Of a stretch of DNA of 64,000 nucleotides, positions 1 through 8,900 are shown piece after piece. The stretch spans positions 2,987,001 to 3,051,000 of the forward strand of contig NZ_CP027773.1 in the NCBI RefSeq assembly GCF_003019815.1, written 5' to 3'. How positions within the stretch are numbered: the stretch's first letter is position 1; every line of letters starts with the position of its first letter. The position numbers and the translations under genes are program-made. The DNA is from Variovorax sp. PMC12. Lineage in GTDB: Bacteria > Pseudomonadota > Gammaproteobacteria > Burkholderiales > Burkholderiaceae_C. The notes under the pieces are model-generated. The model had not been told where the DNA came from, did not search any database, and was given only the letters and a program-made list of their open reading frames with translations.

Positions 1-923
1 AAGGCGTCGTGCACCGGGGCTTCGACGATGAGCCGGCTCGACGCGGTGCAGCGCTGGCCGGCGGAAAAATACGCGCCCTGCACCGCGCAGTCGACGGCGC
101 GGTCGAGGTCGGCATCGGCCAGCACCACCAGCGCGTTCTTGCCGCCGGTTTCCAGCTGCACCTTCGCGCGCCTCGCGGCGGCGGTCTGCAGGATGCGCTC
201 GCCGTTGGCCACCGAGCCGGTGAAGCTCAGCGCATCGACCAGCGCGCTGTCGACCAGCGCCTGCCCCACCTCGCGGCCGCTGCCCATCACAAGATTGAAT
301 GCGCCGGCCGGCAGGGCGGCGCGGCTGATGATCTCGGCCAGCACCCAGCCGCAGGCCGGCACCAGCTCGGCCGGCTTGAACACCACGCTGTTGCCATGGG
401 CCAGCGCGGGCGCGATCTTCCAGGCGGGAATGACGAAGGGCGAGTTCCACGGCGTGATGAGCCCGACCACGCCCACCGGTTCGCGCGTGACGTCGACCTG
501 CACGCCCGCGCGCACAGAGGCCACGTTCTCTCCGCCGCCGCCGCCCGCACCGCCACGGATGGCCTCGCCGGCGAAGAACTTGAAGATCTGGCCGGCGCGG
601 GCCACTTCGGCCACGGCCTCGGGCAGCGTCTTGCCTTCCTCGCGCGCCAGCAGCAGGCCCAGTTCGTCCTTGCGCGCCAGCAGCTCGGCGCCGATGCGGT
701 CGAGCACGTCGGCGCGCCGCTGCGGCGTGCTGTGGCTCCAGTGCGGAAGGGCCTCGGTGGCGGCGCGAATGGCCGCTTCGGCCTGGCGGCGGTCGGCACG
801 TGCGTACTCGGCCACCACTTCGCTGGTGTCCGACGGATTGGCGCTCACACCGGTGGTCGCGCTGGTTTCCCAGCGGCCATTGATGTATTGCCGCACGTGC
901 AGATGAATCTCGCCGTGAATCAC
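1..923 (-). CDS. Aldehyde dehydrogenase, probably 2-oxoglutarate semialdehyde dehydrogenase (3' end outside window)
   Basis: About the first 307 residues of an NAD(P)-dependent aldehyde dehydrogenase are present; the C-terminus lies beyond base 1. The cofactor-binding stretch is followed by KPAELVP, FTGSV, LETGGKNA and the active-site cysteine in GQRCTASSR. These details resemble 2-oxoglutarate (2,5-dioxopentanoate) semialdehyde dehydrogenases, which finish non-phosphorylating pentose or hexarate oxidation. An in-frame TAG lies just upstream and the only good start is GTG at 923, with an AGAGACAAGG stretch before it. The LysR regulator, aldose dehydrogenase and lactonase next door support the pathway. 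Other semialdehyde substrates remain possible. Confidence 0.85.
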   Translation of the reverse strand, partial: MIHGEIHLHVRQYINGRWETSATTGVSANPSDTSEVVAEYARADRRQAEAAIRAATEALPHWSHSTPQRRADVLDRIGAELLARKDELGLLLAREEGKTLPEAVAEVARAGQIFKFFAGEAIRGGAGGGGGENVASVRAGVQVDVTREPVGVVGLITPWNSPFVIPAWKIAPALAHGNSVVFKPAELVPACGWVLAEIISRAALPAGAFNLVMGSGREVGQALVDSALVDALSFTGSVANGERILQTAAARRAKVQLETGGKNALVVLADADLDRAVDCAVQGAYFSAGQRCTASSRLIVEAPVHDA

Positions 924-1015
924 CGTGGCGTCGACCTTGTCTCTGTTGTTCTTGAATTGGAGGGCAGTCTAAGAACAGAATCGATATCGATCCAATCGTT
1001 TTTTACGCAAAATGC

Positions 1016-1025
1016 ATATCAATCG
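1016..1025. promoter_or_regulatory. Putative operator shared with the 2.9 kb intergenic region
   Basis: The 924-1066 gap between the divergent aldehyde dehydrogenase and LysR genes is AT-rich. It carries ATATCAATCG at 1016-1025, repeated exactly at 2864-2873 upstream of the aldose dehydrogenase, and a palindromic ATCGATATCGAT near 980-991. The shared decamer is the likely site for the LysR regulator; this is inference from repetition. Confidence 0.4.
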
Positions 1026-1066
1026 CTGGATTCTGGAAAACCCGATCAGTCCTTGGTCTTAAGAAA

Positions 1067-2026
1067 ATGACGAACTACAACCACTGGTTCATCCGCGCCC
1101 GGCTCAAGACGCGGCAACTGCTGCTGCTCGTGGCGCTGGCCGAGGAAGGCAACATCCACCGCGCGGCGCAGGTGCTCAACATGACGCAGCCGGCCGCCTC
1201 CAAGCTGCTGAAGGACCTGGAAGACGTGCTGGAGGTGCCGCTGTTCGACCGCCTGCCGCGCGGCATGCGCCCGACCTGGTACGGCGAGACCATGATCCGC
1301 CACGCCCGCGTCGCGCTCGCCAGCCTGAACCAGGCGCACGACGAACTCACCGCGCTGAAGGCCGGGCGCTTCGGCCAGGTGAGCGTGGGCGCCATCACCG
1401 CGCCGGGGCTCACGCTGCTGCCGCCGGCCGTGGCCATGGTCAAGCGCGAGCAGCCCGACCTGCGGGTGTCGCTGGAGATAGAAACCAGCCCGGTGCTGAT
1501 CGAGCGGCTCGAGCAGGGCAAGCTCGACATCCTGGTGGCGCGCCTGTTCGCCGAGCACGACAAGGCCCAGCTGCGCTACGAGGCCTTGAGCGAAGAACCG
1601 GTGTGCGCGCTGGTGCGGCCGGGCCATCCGCTGCTGGGCGTGAGCGGCCTCACGCTGCGCGACGTGGTGAGCGCCGGCTGGATCGTGCCGCCCGCTGGCA
1701 GCGTGCTGCGCCACCGCTTCGAGCTGATGTTCCAGGAAGAAGGCCTGGCGCCGCCGACCAACACCATCGAGAGCCCCGCCCTGCTCTTCATCACGCGCAT
1801 GCTGCAGCAGAGCGACATGGTGGCGGTGCTGGCGACCGACGTGGCGCGCTACTACGCGTCGCACGGCATCGTGTCGCTGCTGCCGCTGAACATGCCCTGC
1901 CACATGGACGCCTTCGGCATCATCACGCGCACCGACCGGCTGCTGTCGCCGGCAGCCAGGGTGATGATGAAGGCGCTGAAGACCGCGAGCCTCAGCGTGT
2001 ACGGCCGCAAATTCGAGATCGACTGA
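1067..2026 (+). CDS. LysR-family transcriptional regulator (GbpR-like)
   Basis: A 319-residue LysR regulator. The N-terminal winged helix-turn-helix (about residues 15-75) includes LVALAEEGNIHRAAQVL and MTQPAASKLLKDLE, followed by a periplasmic-binding-protein-like effector domain. The start RLKTRQLLLLVALAEEGNIH recalls the GbpR group of sugar-responsive regulators. It is divergent from the semialdehyde dehydrogenase and lies 21 bp from the convergent aldose dehydrogenase. Context suggests it senses a sugar or sugar acid and controls both flanking promoters, which share a decamer. The ATG at 1067 has only a weak AAGAAA upstream. Confidence 0.9.
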   Translation: MTNYNHWFIRARLKTRQLLLLVALAEEGNIHRAAQVLNMTQPAASKLLKDLEDVLEVPLFDRLPRGMRPTWYGETMIRHARVALASLNQAHDELTALKAGRFGQVSVGAITAPGLTLLPPAVAMVKREQPDLRVSLEIETSPVLIERLEQGKLDILVARLFAEHDKAQLRYEALSEEPVCALVRPGHPLLGVSGLTLRDVVSAGWIVPPAGSVLRHRFELMFQEEGLAPPTNTIESPALLFITRMLQQSDMVAVLATDVARYYASHGIVSLLPLNMPCHMDAFGIITRTDRLLSPAARVMMKALKTASLSVYGRKFEID

Positions 2027-2047
2027 CGGCCGATGGCCGCCGCGGCT

Positions 2048-2821
2048 TCAGGTCCAGCCGGCGTCCACGGTGAACTCTTGCGCAGTGCACATCTTCGCGT
2101 CATCGGATGCGAGGAACAGCACCATGCGCGCGATGTCTTCCGGCATCAGCTTGTCGGGCAGGCACTGGTTGCGGTGCAAGGCCTTCTCGCCTTCCTCGTC
2201 GAGCCACAGCTTCACCTGCCGCTCGGTCATCACCCAGCCGGGCGACACGGTGTTGATGCGGATGCGGTCGCGGCCCAGGTCCACCGCCAGCCCGCGCGTG
2301 AGGCCGTTCACCGACGACTTGGCGATCGCATAGCAGGGGTAGCCCGAGCCCTTGGTCTGCCAGCCGGTGGAGCCCAGGTTCACCACCGAGCCGAAGCCCA
2401 GCCGCTTCATGCCCGGCACCACCGACTGGATCGCGAACAGCGCCGGCCGCTCGTTGATGGCCATACGGTTGTCGTAGTAGTCGGGCGTGACCGATTCGAG
2501 CGTGTGGCGGTCGTCGCTCGCCACGTTGTTGACCAGCACCGCGAAGTCGCCGAGTTCGCCCGCCGCATCGGCAATGGCCTGCTGCAGCGCGGCGATGTCG
2601 CGCACGTCGCAGGTGCGCCACCACGGCGCCGCATGGCCGGCCGCCACGATCTGCCGCGCGAGTTCCGCGCTGGCGCTCTCGGCGATGTCGACGAAGGCCA
2701 CGCGCGCGCCCTGCGCCGCGAACGCAGAGACGATGGCCGCGCCGATGCCGCTGCCGCCGCCGGTGACGAACACCGTGCGGTCCTTCAGGCTCGGATGAAT
2801 GGAAAGCTGAGGGGAATTCAA
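2048..2821 (-). CDS. Short-chain dehydrogenase, aldose 1-dehydrogenase type (XylB-like)
   Basis: A 257-residue classical SDR. The NAD(P) motif TGGGSGIG is at residues 20-27, NNVASDDRH follows, and the triad is Ser151, Tyr164, Lys168 in YAIAK. The overall pattern (SLKDRTVFVTGGGSGIG, DDRHTLESVT, LVLFLASDD-type C-terminus ending VDAGWT) resembles Caulobacter D-xylose 1-dehydrogenase, which oxidises a cyclic aldose to its lactone. It starts with TTG at 2821, eight bases after a GGAG; no in-frame ATG is nearby. It is divergent from a lactonase gene, the next enzyme in the pathway. The sugar could be xylose, arabinose, galactose or fucose. Confidence 0.85.
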   Translation of the reverse strand: MNSPQLSIHPSLKDRTVFVTGGGSGIGAAIVSAFAAQGARVAFVDIAESASAELARQIVAAGHAAPWWRTCDVRDIAALQQAIADAAGELGDFAVLVNNVASDDRHTLESVTPDYYDNRMAINERPALFAIQSVVPGMKRLGFGSVVNLGSTGWQTKGSGYPCYAIAKSSVNGLTRGLAVDLGRDRIRINTVSPGWVMTERQVKLWLDEEGEKALHRNQCLPDKLMPEDIARMVLFLASDDAKMCTAQEFTVDAGWT

Positions 2822-2863
2822 GAAATGGTCTCCAGATGCCCGGCAACTGACATTGCAATATGA

Positions 2864-2914
2864 ATATCAATCGATGCCAGTATTTTTGATTTCAGTTATC
2901 AATATGCCTTGATA
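2864..2914. promoter_or_regulatory. Divergent promoter region with probable LysR operator
   Basis: Between the divergent aldose dehydrogenase (2821) and lactonase (2963) lie ATATCAATCG (2864-2873), identical to the copy at 1016-1025, and a perfect inverted repeat TATCAA-N6-TTGATA at 2897-2914 that fits the T-N11-A form of LysR sites. The stretch is much richer in A and T than its surroundings. Binding by the neighbouring LysR protein is inferred. Confidence 0.45.
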
Positions 2915-2962
2915 CGATCCGCCGCGTCAAGAAGACATGACACCGAGCAACGGAAACAACAA

Positions 2963-3904
2963 ATGAACAAGCACGAGACAAACACCTCTTCCTCCTACTC
3001 CCCGCCGGTCGTCGAAGGCCCGCCCGAATGCATCTGGCCCGCGGGCGCCAACCTCGGCGAAGGCACGATGTGGTCGCAGCGCGAGCAGGCGCTCTACTGG
3101 ATCGACATCCTCACGCCGCGGCTTTTTCGCCTGGACCCCGCCACCGGCGCGCAACGCACCTGGACCTTCGACGAGGAGATCACCGCCATCGCCGAGCGCG
3201 CCTCGGCGCCGGGCCTCTTCATCACGCTGCGGCGCGGCTTCGCGCTGTTCGACACCACCGTGCCCGGCGAAGAGGCGAAGCCGCGCTACCTGCACCAGCC
3301 CGAGACCGAGCGCACCGGCAACCGCTTCAACGACGGCAAGTGCGACGCGCGCGGCCGCTTCTGGGCCGGCAGCATGGACTTCGACTGCAAGGCACCCACC
3401 GGCGCGCTCTACCGCTACGACGCCGACGGCCGCTGCACCCGGCACGACGACGGCTTCGAGGTGACCAACGGGCCGACATGGTCGGGCGACGGCCGCACCA
3501 TGTACTTCAACAACACGGTGCTCAACAAGCTCTACGCCTACGACTTCGACATGGAAGCCGGCAGCGTGTCGAACCGTCGCGAGTGGCACCGCTTCCCCAA
3601 GCCCGACGGCCTGCCGGACGGCATGACCACCGACGCCGCCGGGCGCCTGTGGATCGCGCACTGGGGCGGCGCCTGCGTCACCTGCCACGACCCGGTGAGC
3701 GCGGCCGAGTTGTGCCGCATCGCCATACCCGCGAGCCACGTCACCGACTGCGCCTTCGGCGACGCCGACCTGCGCACGCTCTACATCACGACCGCGCGCA
3801 ACAGCCTCACGCCCGAGCAGCAGGCCGCCGAGCCGCTGGCCGGAGGCCTTTTCAAGGTGCGCATCGGCAGCCCCGGCGTGCCGGCGGCGCTTTTCGCGGG
3901 CTGA
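2963..3904 (+). CDS. SMP-30/gluconolactonase-family sugar lactonase
   Basis: A 313-residue SMP-30 (regucalcin-like) six-bladed propeller lactonase that would hydrolyse the aldonolactone made by the divergent SDR. Visible family features are LGEGTMWSQREQALYWIDI near the N-terminus (metal-binding Glu), RFNDGKCDARGRFWAGSM, the VTNGPTWS block with Asn, and DGLPDGMTTDAAGRLWIAHW with the catalytic Asp. The ATG at 2963 is preferred over an upstream ATA at 2909 because homology begins soon after it. It ends 11 bp from the convergent epimerase gene. It corresponds to Caulobacter XylC in the Weimberg pathway. Confidence 0.88.
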   Translation: MNKHETNTSSSYSPPVVEGPPECIWPAGANLGEGTMWSQREQALYWIDILTPRLFRLDPATGAQRTWTFDEEITAIAERASAPGLFITLRRGFALFDTTVPGEEAKPRYLHQPETERTGNRFNDGKCDARGRFWAGSMDFDCKAPTGALYRYDADGRCTRHDDGFEVTNGPTWSGDGRTMYFNNTVLNKLYAYDFDMEAGSVSNRREWHRFPKPDGLPDGMTTDAAGRLWIAHWGGACVTCHDPVSAAELCRIAIPASHVTDCAFGDADLRTLYITTARNSLTPEQQAAEPLAGGLFKVRIGSPGVPAALFAG

Positions 3905-3915
3905 GCCTCGCTGCT

Positions 3916-4995
3916 TCAGCCGATGCCGAACCGGTGCTCGGTCGCGCTGCGGAACACCTCGGACGGTCGCATCACCGTGGACGGAAAGTCCGGCCGGTTC
4001 GGCGAATCCGGGAAGTGCTGCGTTTCCAGGCACAGCCCGTCGCCCTGCCGCAGGCTCGCGCCGCCGCTGCCCAGCAGGGTGCCGTCGAGGAAGTTGCCCG
4101 AATAGAACTGCACGCCGGGCTCGCTGGTGTGCACTTCCATCACGCGGCCCGACGCCTCGTGCGCGAGCCGCGCCGCCAGCGCCAGCCCCTGGTGCGCGGG
4201 GCTCCGGTCCAGCACCCAGTTGTGGTCGTAGCCGTGCGCCAGCAGCAGCTGCTCATGGCCCTGGCGGATGCGCTCGCCGATGAGCGTGCCGGCGCGAAAG
4301 TCGAACGGCGTGCCGGCCACGTCGGCCAGGCCGGTCGGTATGAGCGTGGCATCGACCGGGCAATAGCGGCTCGCCGGCAGCGTGAGCCGGTGGTCCATGA
4401 CCGAGCCGCCGGCATTTCCTGCAAGGTTGAAGTAGTCGTGATGGCTCAGGTTCAGCACCGTGGGCCGGTCGGCCAGCGCGCTGTAGTCGATGCGCCAGGT
4501 GTTCGCCGTCGCGCTCAAGGTGTAGCGCACCGTGGCGCGCAGTTCGCCGGGGTAGCCCTCTTCGCCGTCTGGGCTGGTGTAGCGCAGCTCGATGGCGATG
4601 TCGCCGCCGGCTTCTTGCGCCGTCAGCGGCACGATGTCCCAGAAGCGCGTGCCGAAGCCCTTCGCGCCGCCGTGCAGCGAGTTGGGGCCGTCGTTCAGCA
4701 CGAGTTGCCGAGCCACGCCGTCGAGCGTGAAGCGCCCCGCCGCGATGCGGTTCGCGAAGCGGCCGACGATGGTGCCGAAGTGCGGATGCGGCTTCAGGTA
4801 TTCCTCTAGCGACGGCAGCCCCAGCACGATGTTCGCGGCCTGCCCGTGCCGGTCGGGCACGCGCAGCGCGGTGACGATGCCGCCGAGGTTGATGGCACTC
4901 AGGCTCAGGCCCCGGCCGTTGTCGAGCGTGTATTCGGTCACGGCGCGGCCGTCGGGCATGCGGCCGTAGGCGCGCGAGGTGATGGAGCTGCTCAT
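3916..4995 (-). CDS. galM: Aldose 1-epimerase (mutarotase)
   Basis: A 359-residue galactose mutarotase-family protein that interconverts alpha and beta anomers. Family signatures are GRFANRIAAGRF, NDGPNSLHGGAKGFGTRFW (first catalytic His), LSHHDYFNLAG (second His), GYDHNW, and the C-terminal SGNFLDGT plus LETQHFPDSPNRPDFPS with the catalytic Glu. Its ATG (4995) overlaps the TGA of the upstream hydrolase as ATGA, so it is translated as the third gene of the CapA/Mur operon. It also sits convergent with the sugar lactonase. No signal peptide is visible, so it is probably cytoplasmic. Confidence 0.92.
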   Translation of the reverse strand: MSSSITSRAYGRMPDGRAVTEYTLDNGRGLSLSAINLGGIVTALRVPDRHGQAANIVLGLPSLEEYLKPHPHFGTIVGRFANRIAAGRFTLDGVARQLVLNDGPNSLHGGAKGFGTRFWDIVPLTAQEAGGDIAIELRYTSPDGEEGYPGELRATVRYTLSATANTWRIDYSALADRPTVLNLSHHDYFNLAGNAGGSVMDHRLTLPASRYCPVDATLIPTGLADVAGTPFDFRAGTLIGERIRQGHEQLLLAHGYDHNWVLDRSPAHQGLALAARLAHEASGRVMEVHTSEPGVQFYSGNFLDGTLLGSGGASLRQGDGLCLETQHFPDSPNRPDFPSTVMRPSEVFRSATEHRFGIG

Positions 4996-5960
4996 GGAGG
5001 TGTGCGTTCTGGAAGCTGGGGAAACAGCGCCTCGCGCGCGCACAGCGAGGCGGTGCGCAGTCCGATGCGGTCGGTGAGGTCGTGATATTCGGGCGGCTCG
5101 GCCGCGTGCGTGCGAATTTCCACGCGGTGCCCGGCCTTGCCCACCGCGTCGGCAAAGCGCTGCTGCAGCGCGAAGGGCGTGTTGCGGTCGTCGCGGTTGC
5201 CGATCAGCACGATGCGCCGCGCCGGGTCGCGCGCGATGCCGCCCACATGGTCGAGCGGGTCGTAGAACTGCGCGCTGCCGGTGGTGTCGGTGCGCCCGCC
5301 GTTCGAGCGGCCCAGCAGCGTCGCGCGCTCCAGCAGCCCGAAGGCGCCCGATGTCAGCACCGCACAGGCCACGCGCGTGCGCCCCAGCGTGAGCAGCGCG
5401 GCGCCCGCAGTGGCGCCGCCGCTGTGGCCGAGGATGACGATGCGCTGCAGCTTGTGGCGCTGCATCAGCGCGTCGAGCGCGGCGTCCAGCGCATGGAACT
5501 CCACCAGCTCGCGGCGCTTGCGGTGGTCGCCCGACGAGCCGTAGGTGCCCGGCCGCGCGACGAAGACCCAGGGCACGCCGGCGCGGTCGCGGCTGCGCTG
5601 CGCGTCGAGCGTGCGCAGCGGCTCGGTGTTGCCGGGAATGCGCGTGGGCGCCTGGTCCATCACGCTGTCGCGGTCGCCCGAGAACTGCACGATGGCGATG
5701 CGCGCGCCGTCGATGTCGTCGCTCGCGAAGTAGCGGATGCACGCCGGCCCCTCCACCGGCTGCACCCACAGGTAGCCGGCACGGTCGGGGCAGCTCGCGC
5801 GGTCGGCGGGCTGGTTCCAGTGCAGCACCTCGTCGTTGCCGGCGGCAAAGGGGCGCGGCACGTCGGGGCCGGTGCGCTGCGCACAGGCAGCCTGCGCCAG
5901 CGCGCACAGCACGACGAAGGCGCCGCGGGCGTGCCGCCGCATGAAGCCGAGCATGCTCAT
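4992..5960 (-). CDS. Exported alpha/beta hydrolase of unknown substrate
   Basis: A 322-residue protein whose first 30 residues form a signal peptide (basic MRRHARG, then hydrophobic AFVVLCALAQAACA). It has an alpha/beta-hydrolase core: nucleophile elbow GHSGG (IVILGHSGGATAGAALL), an acid candidate in the RIVLIGNRDDRNTPF strand, and a candidate His in EPPEYHDLTDRIG. The ATG at 5960 overlaps the TGA of the CapA/Mur gene (ATGA) and its own TGA overlaps the galM ATG, so all three are coupled. ATG 5954 is an alternative start. The lipobox is poor (QAAC), so cleavage by signal peptidase I is more likely. A peptidase or esterase acting on the operon's product is only inferred. Confidence 0.75.
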   Translation of the reverse strand: MSMLGFMRRHARGAFVVLCALAQAACAQRTGPDVPRPFAAGNDEVLHWNQPADRASCPDRAGYLWVQPVEGPACIRYFASDDIDGARIAIVQFSGDRDSVMDQAPTRIPGNTEPLRTLDAQRSRDRAGVPWVFVARPGTYGSSGDHRKRRELVEFHALDAALDALMQRHKLQRIVILGHSGGATAGAALLTLGRTRVACAVLTSGAFGLLERATLLGRSNGGRTDTTGSAQFYDPLDHVGGIARDPARRIVLIGNRDDRNTPFALQQRFADAVGKAGHRVEIRTHAAEPPEYHDLTDRIGLRTASLCAREALFPQLPERTPP

Positions 5961-8900
5961 AGCTTGCGCAGCAGCACGGGCACCTCGCCGAAGTCGGACC
6001 CGATGCGGTCGCCCTTCACCAGCACCAGGTCGCCGTCGCGCAGGAAGGCGCCCAGGTAGCCCGCGAGCTGCGCCGCGTCGTCGAAGTGCGGGCCGAGCAG
6101 TTCGGCCGGCACTTCCTCGCGCAGCCAGCGCATCTCGTCGCCGTGCGTCACCACATGCGCGATGCCCGACTGCAGCAGCGGCGCGGCCAGGCTGCGGTGC
6201 ATGGCCTCGGCGTCCTTGTCGAGGTTGATGATGCGGCCCAGCACGCCGATCTTGCGCACGACCGGGCCCTGCGCTGCGTGCTGGAAGCCGCGCACGAACT
6301 CCATGGCATTGCGCATCGACAGGACCTCGGCATTCCAGCTGTCGTCGATCAGCGTGGCCTGCACGCCGGCCTGCGTGCGCAGCGGATGCACCTGCATCAC
6401 CGAGGCCGGCAGGCGTACATGCGGCATGCGCGCGCAGGCGGCTTCGGCGTCGAAGCCCATGGCCACCAGGGCCGCGAAGGCCAGCGCCGAATTGCGCACC
6501 AGCCCCGCGCTGTGCAGCGGGAACGAATACGCCACGGTGCGCCCCGCCATCGCGATGCGCACGCGGCAGCCGCCGCCGGGCTCGGGCTGCGTGTCGATGA
6601 TGCGGATGTTGGCGTCGGGCCCCGGGCCCACCACCCAGATCGCGCCGGCCGTTCGCGCCGCCGCCTGCACCACCTGCTGCAGGCAGGCGATGTGGTCGGG
6701 CACGATGGCCACGCCGCCGGGCTCCAGGCCCAGGAAGATGCGCGACTTGTATTCGGCCGTGAGCTCCAGCGTCGAGGCCTGCCGGGTCTGCGACAGCCCG
6801 ATCTCGGTGATGACGGCCACGTGCGGCCGCGCCACCAGCGATATGGGGCCGCGCTCCATCCACAGGCCGCTCTGCGCCATTTCGAGGATGCACACGTCGG
6901 CGTCTGCCGCCAGGTTGGCCAGCATGGCCGGCACGCCGACGCGCGAGTTGTAGTTGTCGATGGTGGTGTGCACGCGCGCGCGTTCGGGCAGCAGGTCGCG
7001 CAGCATGGCGATGGTGGACGACTTGCCCACCGTGCCGGTCACGCCCACCAGCAGGCCCTTGTAGCGCGCCCGCGCGGCGGCGCCCAGCGCGAGCATCGCG
7101 GCAATCGGGTCGTCCACCTTCAGCAGCGGGAAGGCCGCGTCCAGCCCCTCGACCTCGTGCGCGACCACGGCGCCGGCCAGCGCGTGCTGCAGCCTGGGGA
7201 GTTCGAGGTGGCGGTCCCAGTTGTCGGTACGCGGCTTGCTGTAGCTCTCGTGCACTGCGAGCGTGCGGTAATCGGAAGCCACGAAGAGCGACGGCGCCGG
7301 CAGCATCGACATGTGAGTGGGCCCGCGCACCACCGAGTTCACGAACCAGCCCGGCGGCGGTTCCACCAGCCAGCGGCCGCCCGTGACCTGCTGCAGCTGC
7401 GCGGCGGTCCACACCGGCGCGGGCTCGTTGCCCTCGCCCAGGCGGTCTGCAGCCAGCACGGGCGCGGGGCGCTCGGGCAGCGGCACAGGAAGTTCCGGCA
7501 CGCGCAGGCCGCACCACACAGGCAGGCGCCGTGCGCTCGAGATTTCTGGCGGCAGGCCGGGCAGGCTGCCGCGCAGGCGCACCTCGATCTGCAGCACGTC
7601 GCTTTCGAGCAGTCCGGCGCGCGGCGGGCGCAGGCCGTAGCGGTCGCGGTAGATGCGCCCGGGCTCCCAGCGGCTGGTGGGCCACATCCAGTCGCAGGGG
7701 TCGTGGTCCATGCCCTCGCCCCAAGGCGGCATCGTGCGGCTGCGCATCGGCAGCGCGCGGAACTGCAGCCGCAGGTCGGCCGCCACGGGCTCGTCGGCGC
7801 ACCAGAAAGACTCGACCCACAGCATGCGCCGCCCGGCGATCTGCCGGGGCGCGATGCGCAGCCCCAGCAGGCGCAGCGGGCCGAACTGCAGCGGCTTGAT
7901 GTGTGCGTCGAACGGCACCGCATCGACCAGCCATTCGGGGCGCGGCGCGCGCACCGGGCCGACGACCGGCGCGGGCCGCGCGGGCCGCGAGGGCGGCGCC
8001 TCGGCCGCGGCCGGGTCGGCCTGGAACACTGGGCGCTGCGGCGGCGACAGCCGCAGCGTGCAGCGGCCATCCCGCGCCACCGCCAGTTCCGTGCCGAGCG
8101 CGCGGCATTGCGCCGCGAAGCGCGCGCCGAGCGCCTCGGCCTCCGCGCCCGCCAGTTGGCGCGAGAAGCCGTAGCCGACGCCGACCGGCGTGAACACCAC
8201 CGCCTCCACGCCGTGCAGGCCCAGCGCCAGCGTGAACACGCCCGAATCGCCGAGGTCGTTGCGCACGGAGTCGAACAGCAGGTCGCCCGCGTCATGCAGG
8301 ATCGGCCGGCCGCGATAGACCTCGATGCCCTGCAGCACATGCGCCGAAGTGCCGAGCACCGCGTCGGCGCCCGCATCGACGATGGCATGGCCGACGGCGA
8401 TCTCGGCCGCCGAAGGCTCGGTCTCCAGGTTGGCGCCCCAGTGCACCGCCACCAGCACCACGTCGGACTCGCGGCGCGCGGCTTCGATGCGCGGTGCGAG
8501 CTCGGCGGTCCATGCGGCGGGGTCGTCGAGCGGCAGCCAGGCGGCGCCCGCGCGTTCGGCGGTGGCGGCAAAGCGCGGCTGCGTGGCGTCGAGTGAGAAC
8601 AGCGCCACGCGCACGCCGCCCGCACTGCGGAACGCGGGGCGCAACGCGGCCTCCAGCGTGCGGCCGGTGCCGGCATGGGCGATGCCGGCGGCGTCGAGGT
8701 GCGCCCGCTGCTCCAGCAGCGCCTCGGCGCCGTAGTCGCCGCTGTGGTTGTTGGCGGTGGCGACCATGCCGATGCCGGCCTCGGTCAGCACCGCGAGCAT
8801 CTCGGGCCGCGCGCGGTAGTAGTACGGCCCGGCCTCGCCCTTGTCCACGCCCTGCTCTCCCGTGGTGGCGACCACGCATTCGAGGTTGACGATGCGCAGG

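Noticed and set aside
3028..4809. Long plus-strand frame across the lactonase and epimerase genes
   Set aside because: It is Arg- and Ala-rich shadow sequence over two well supported genes in other frames.
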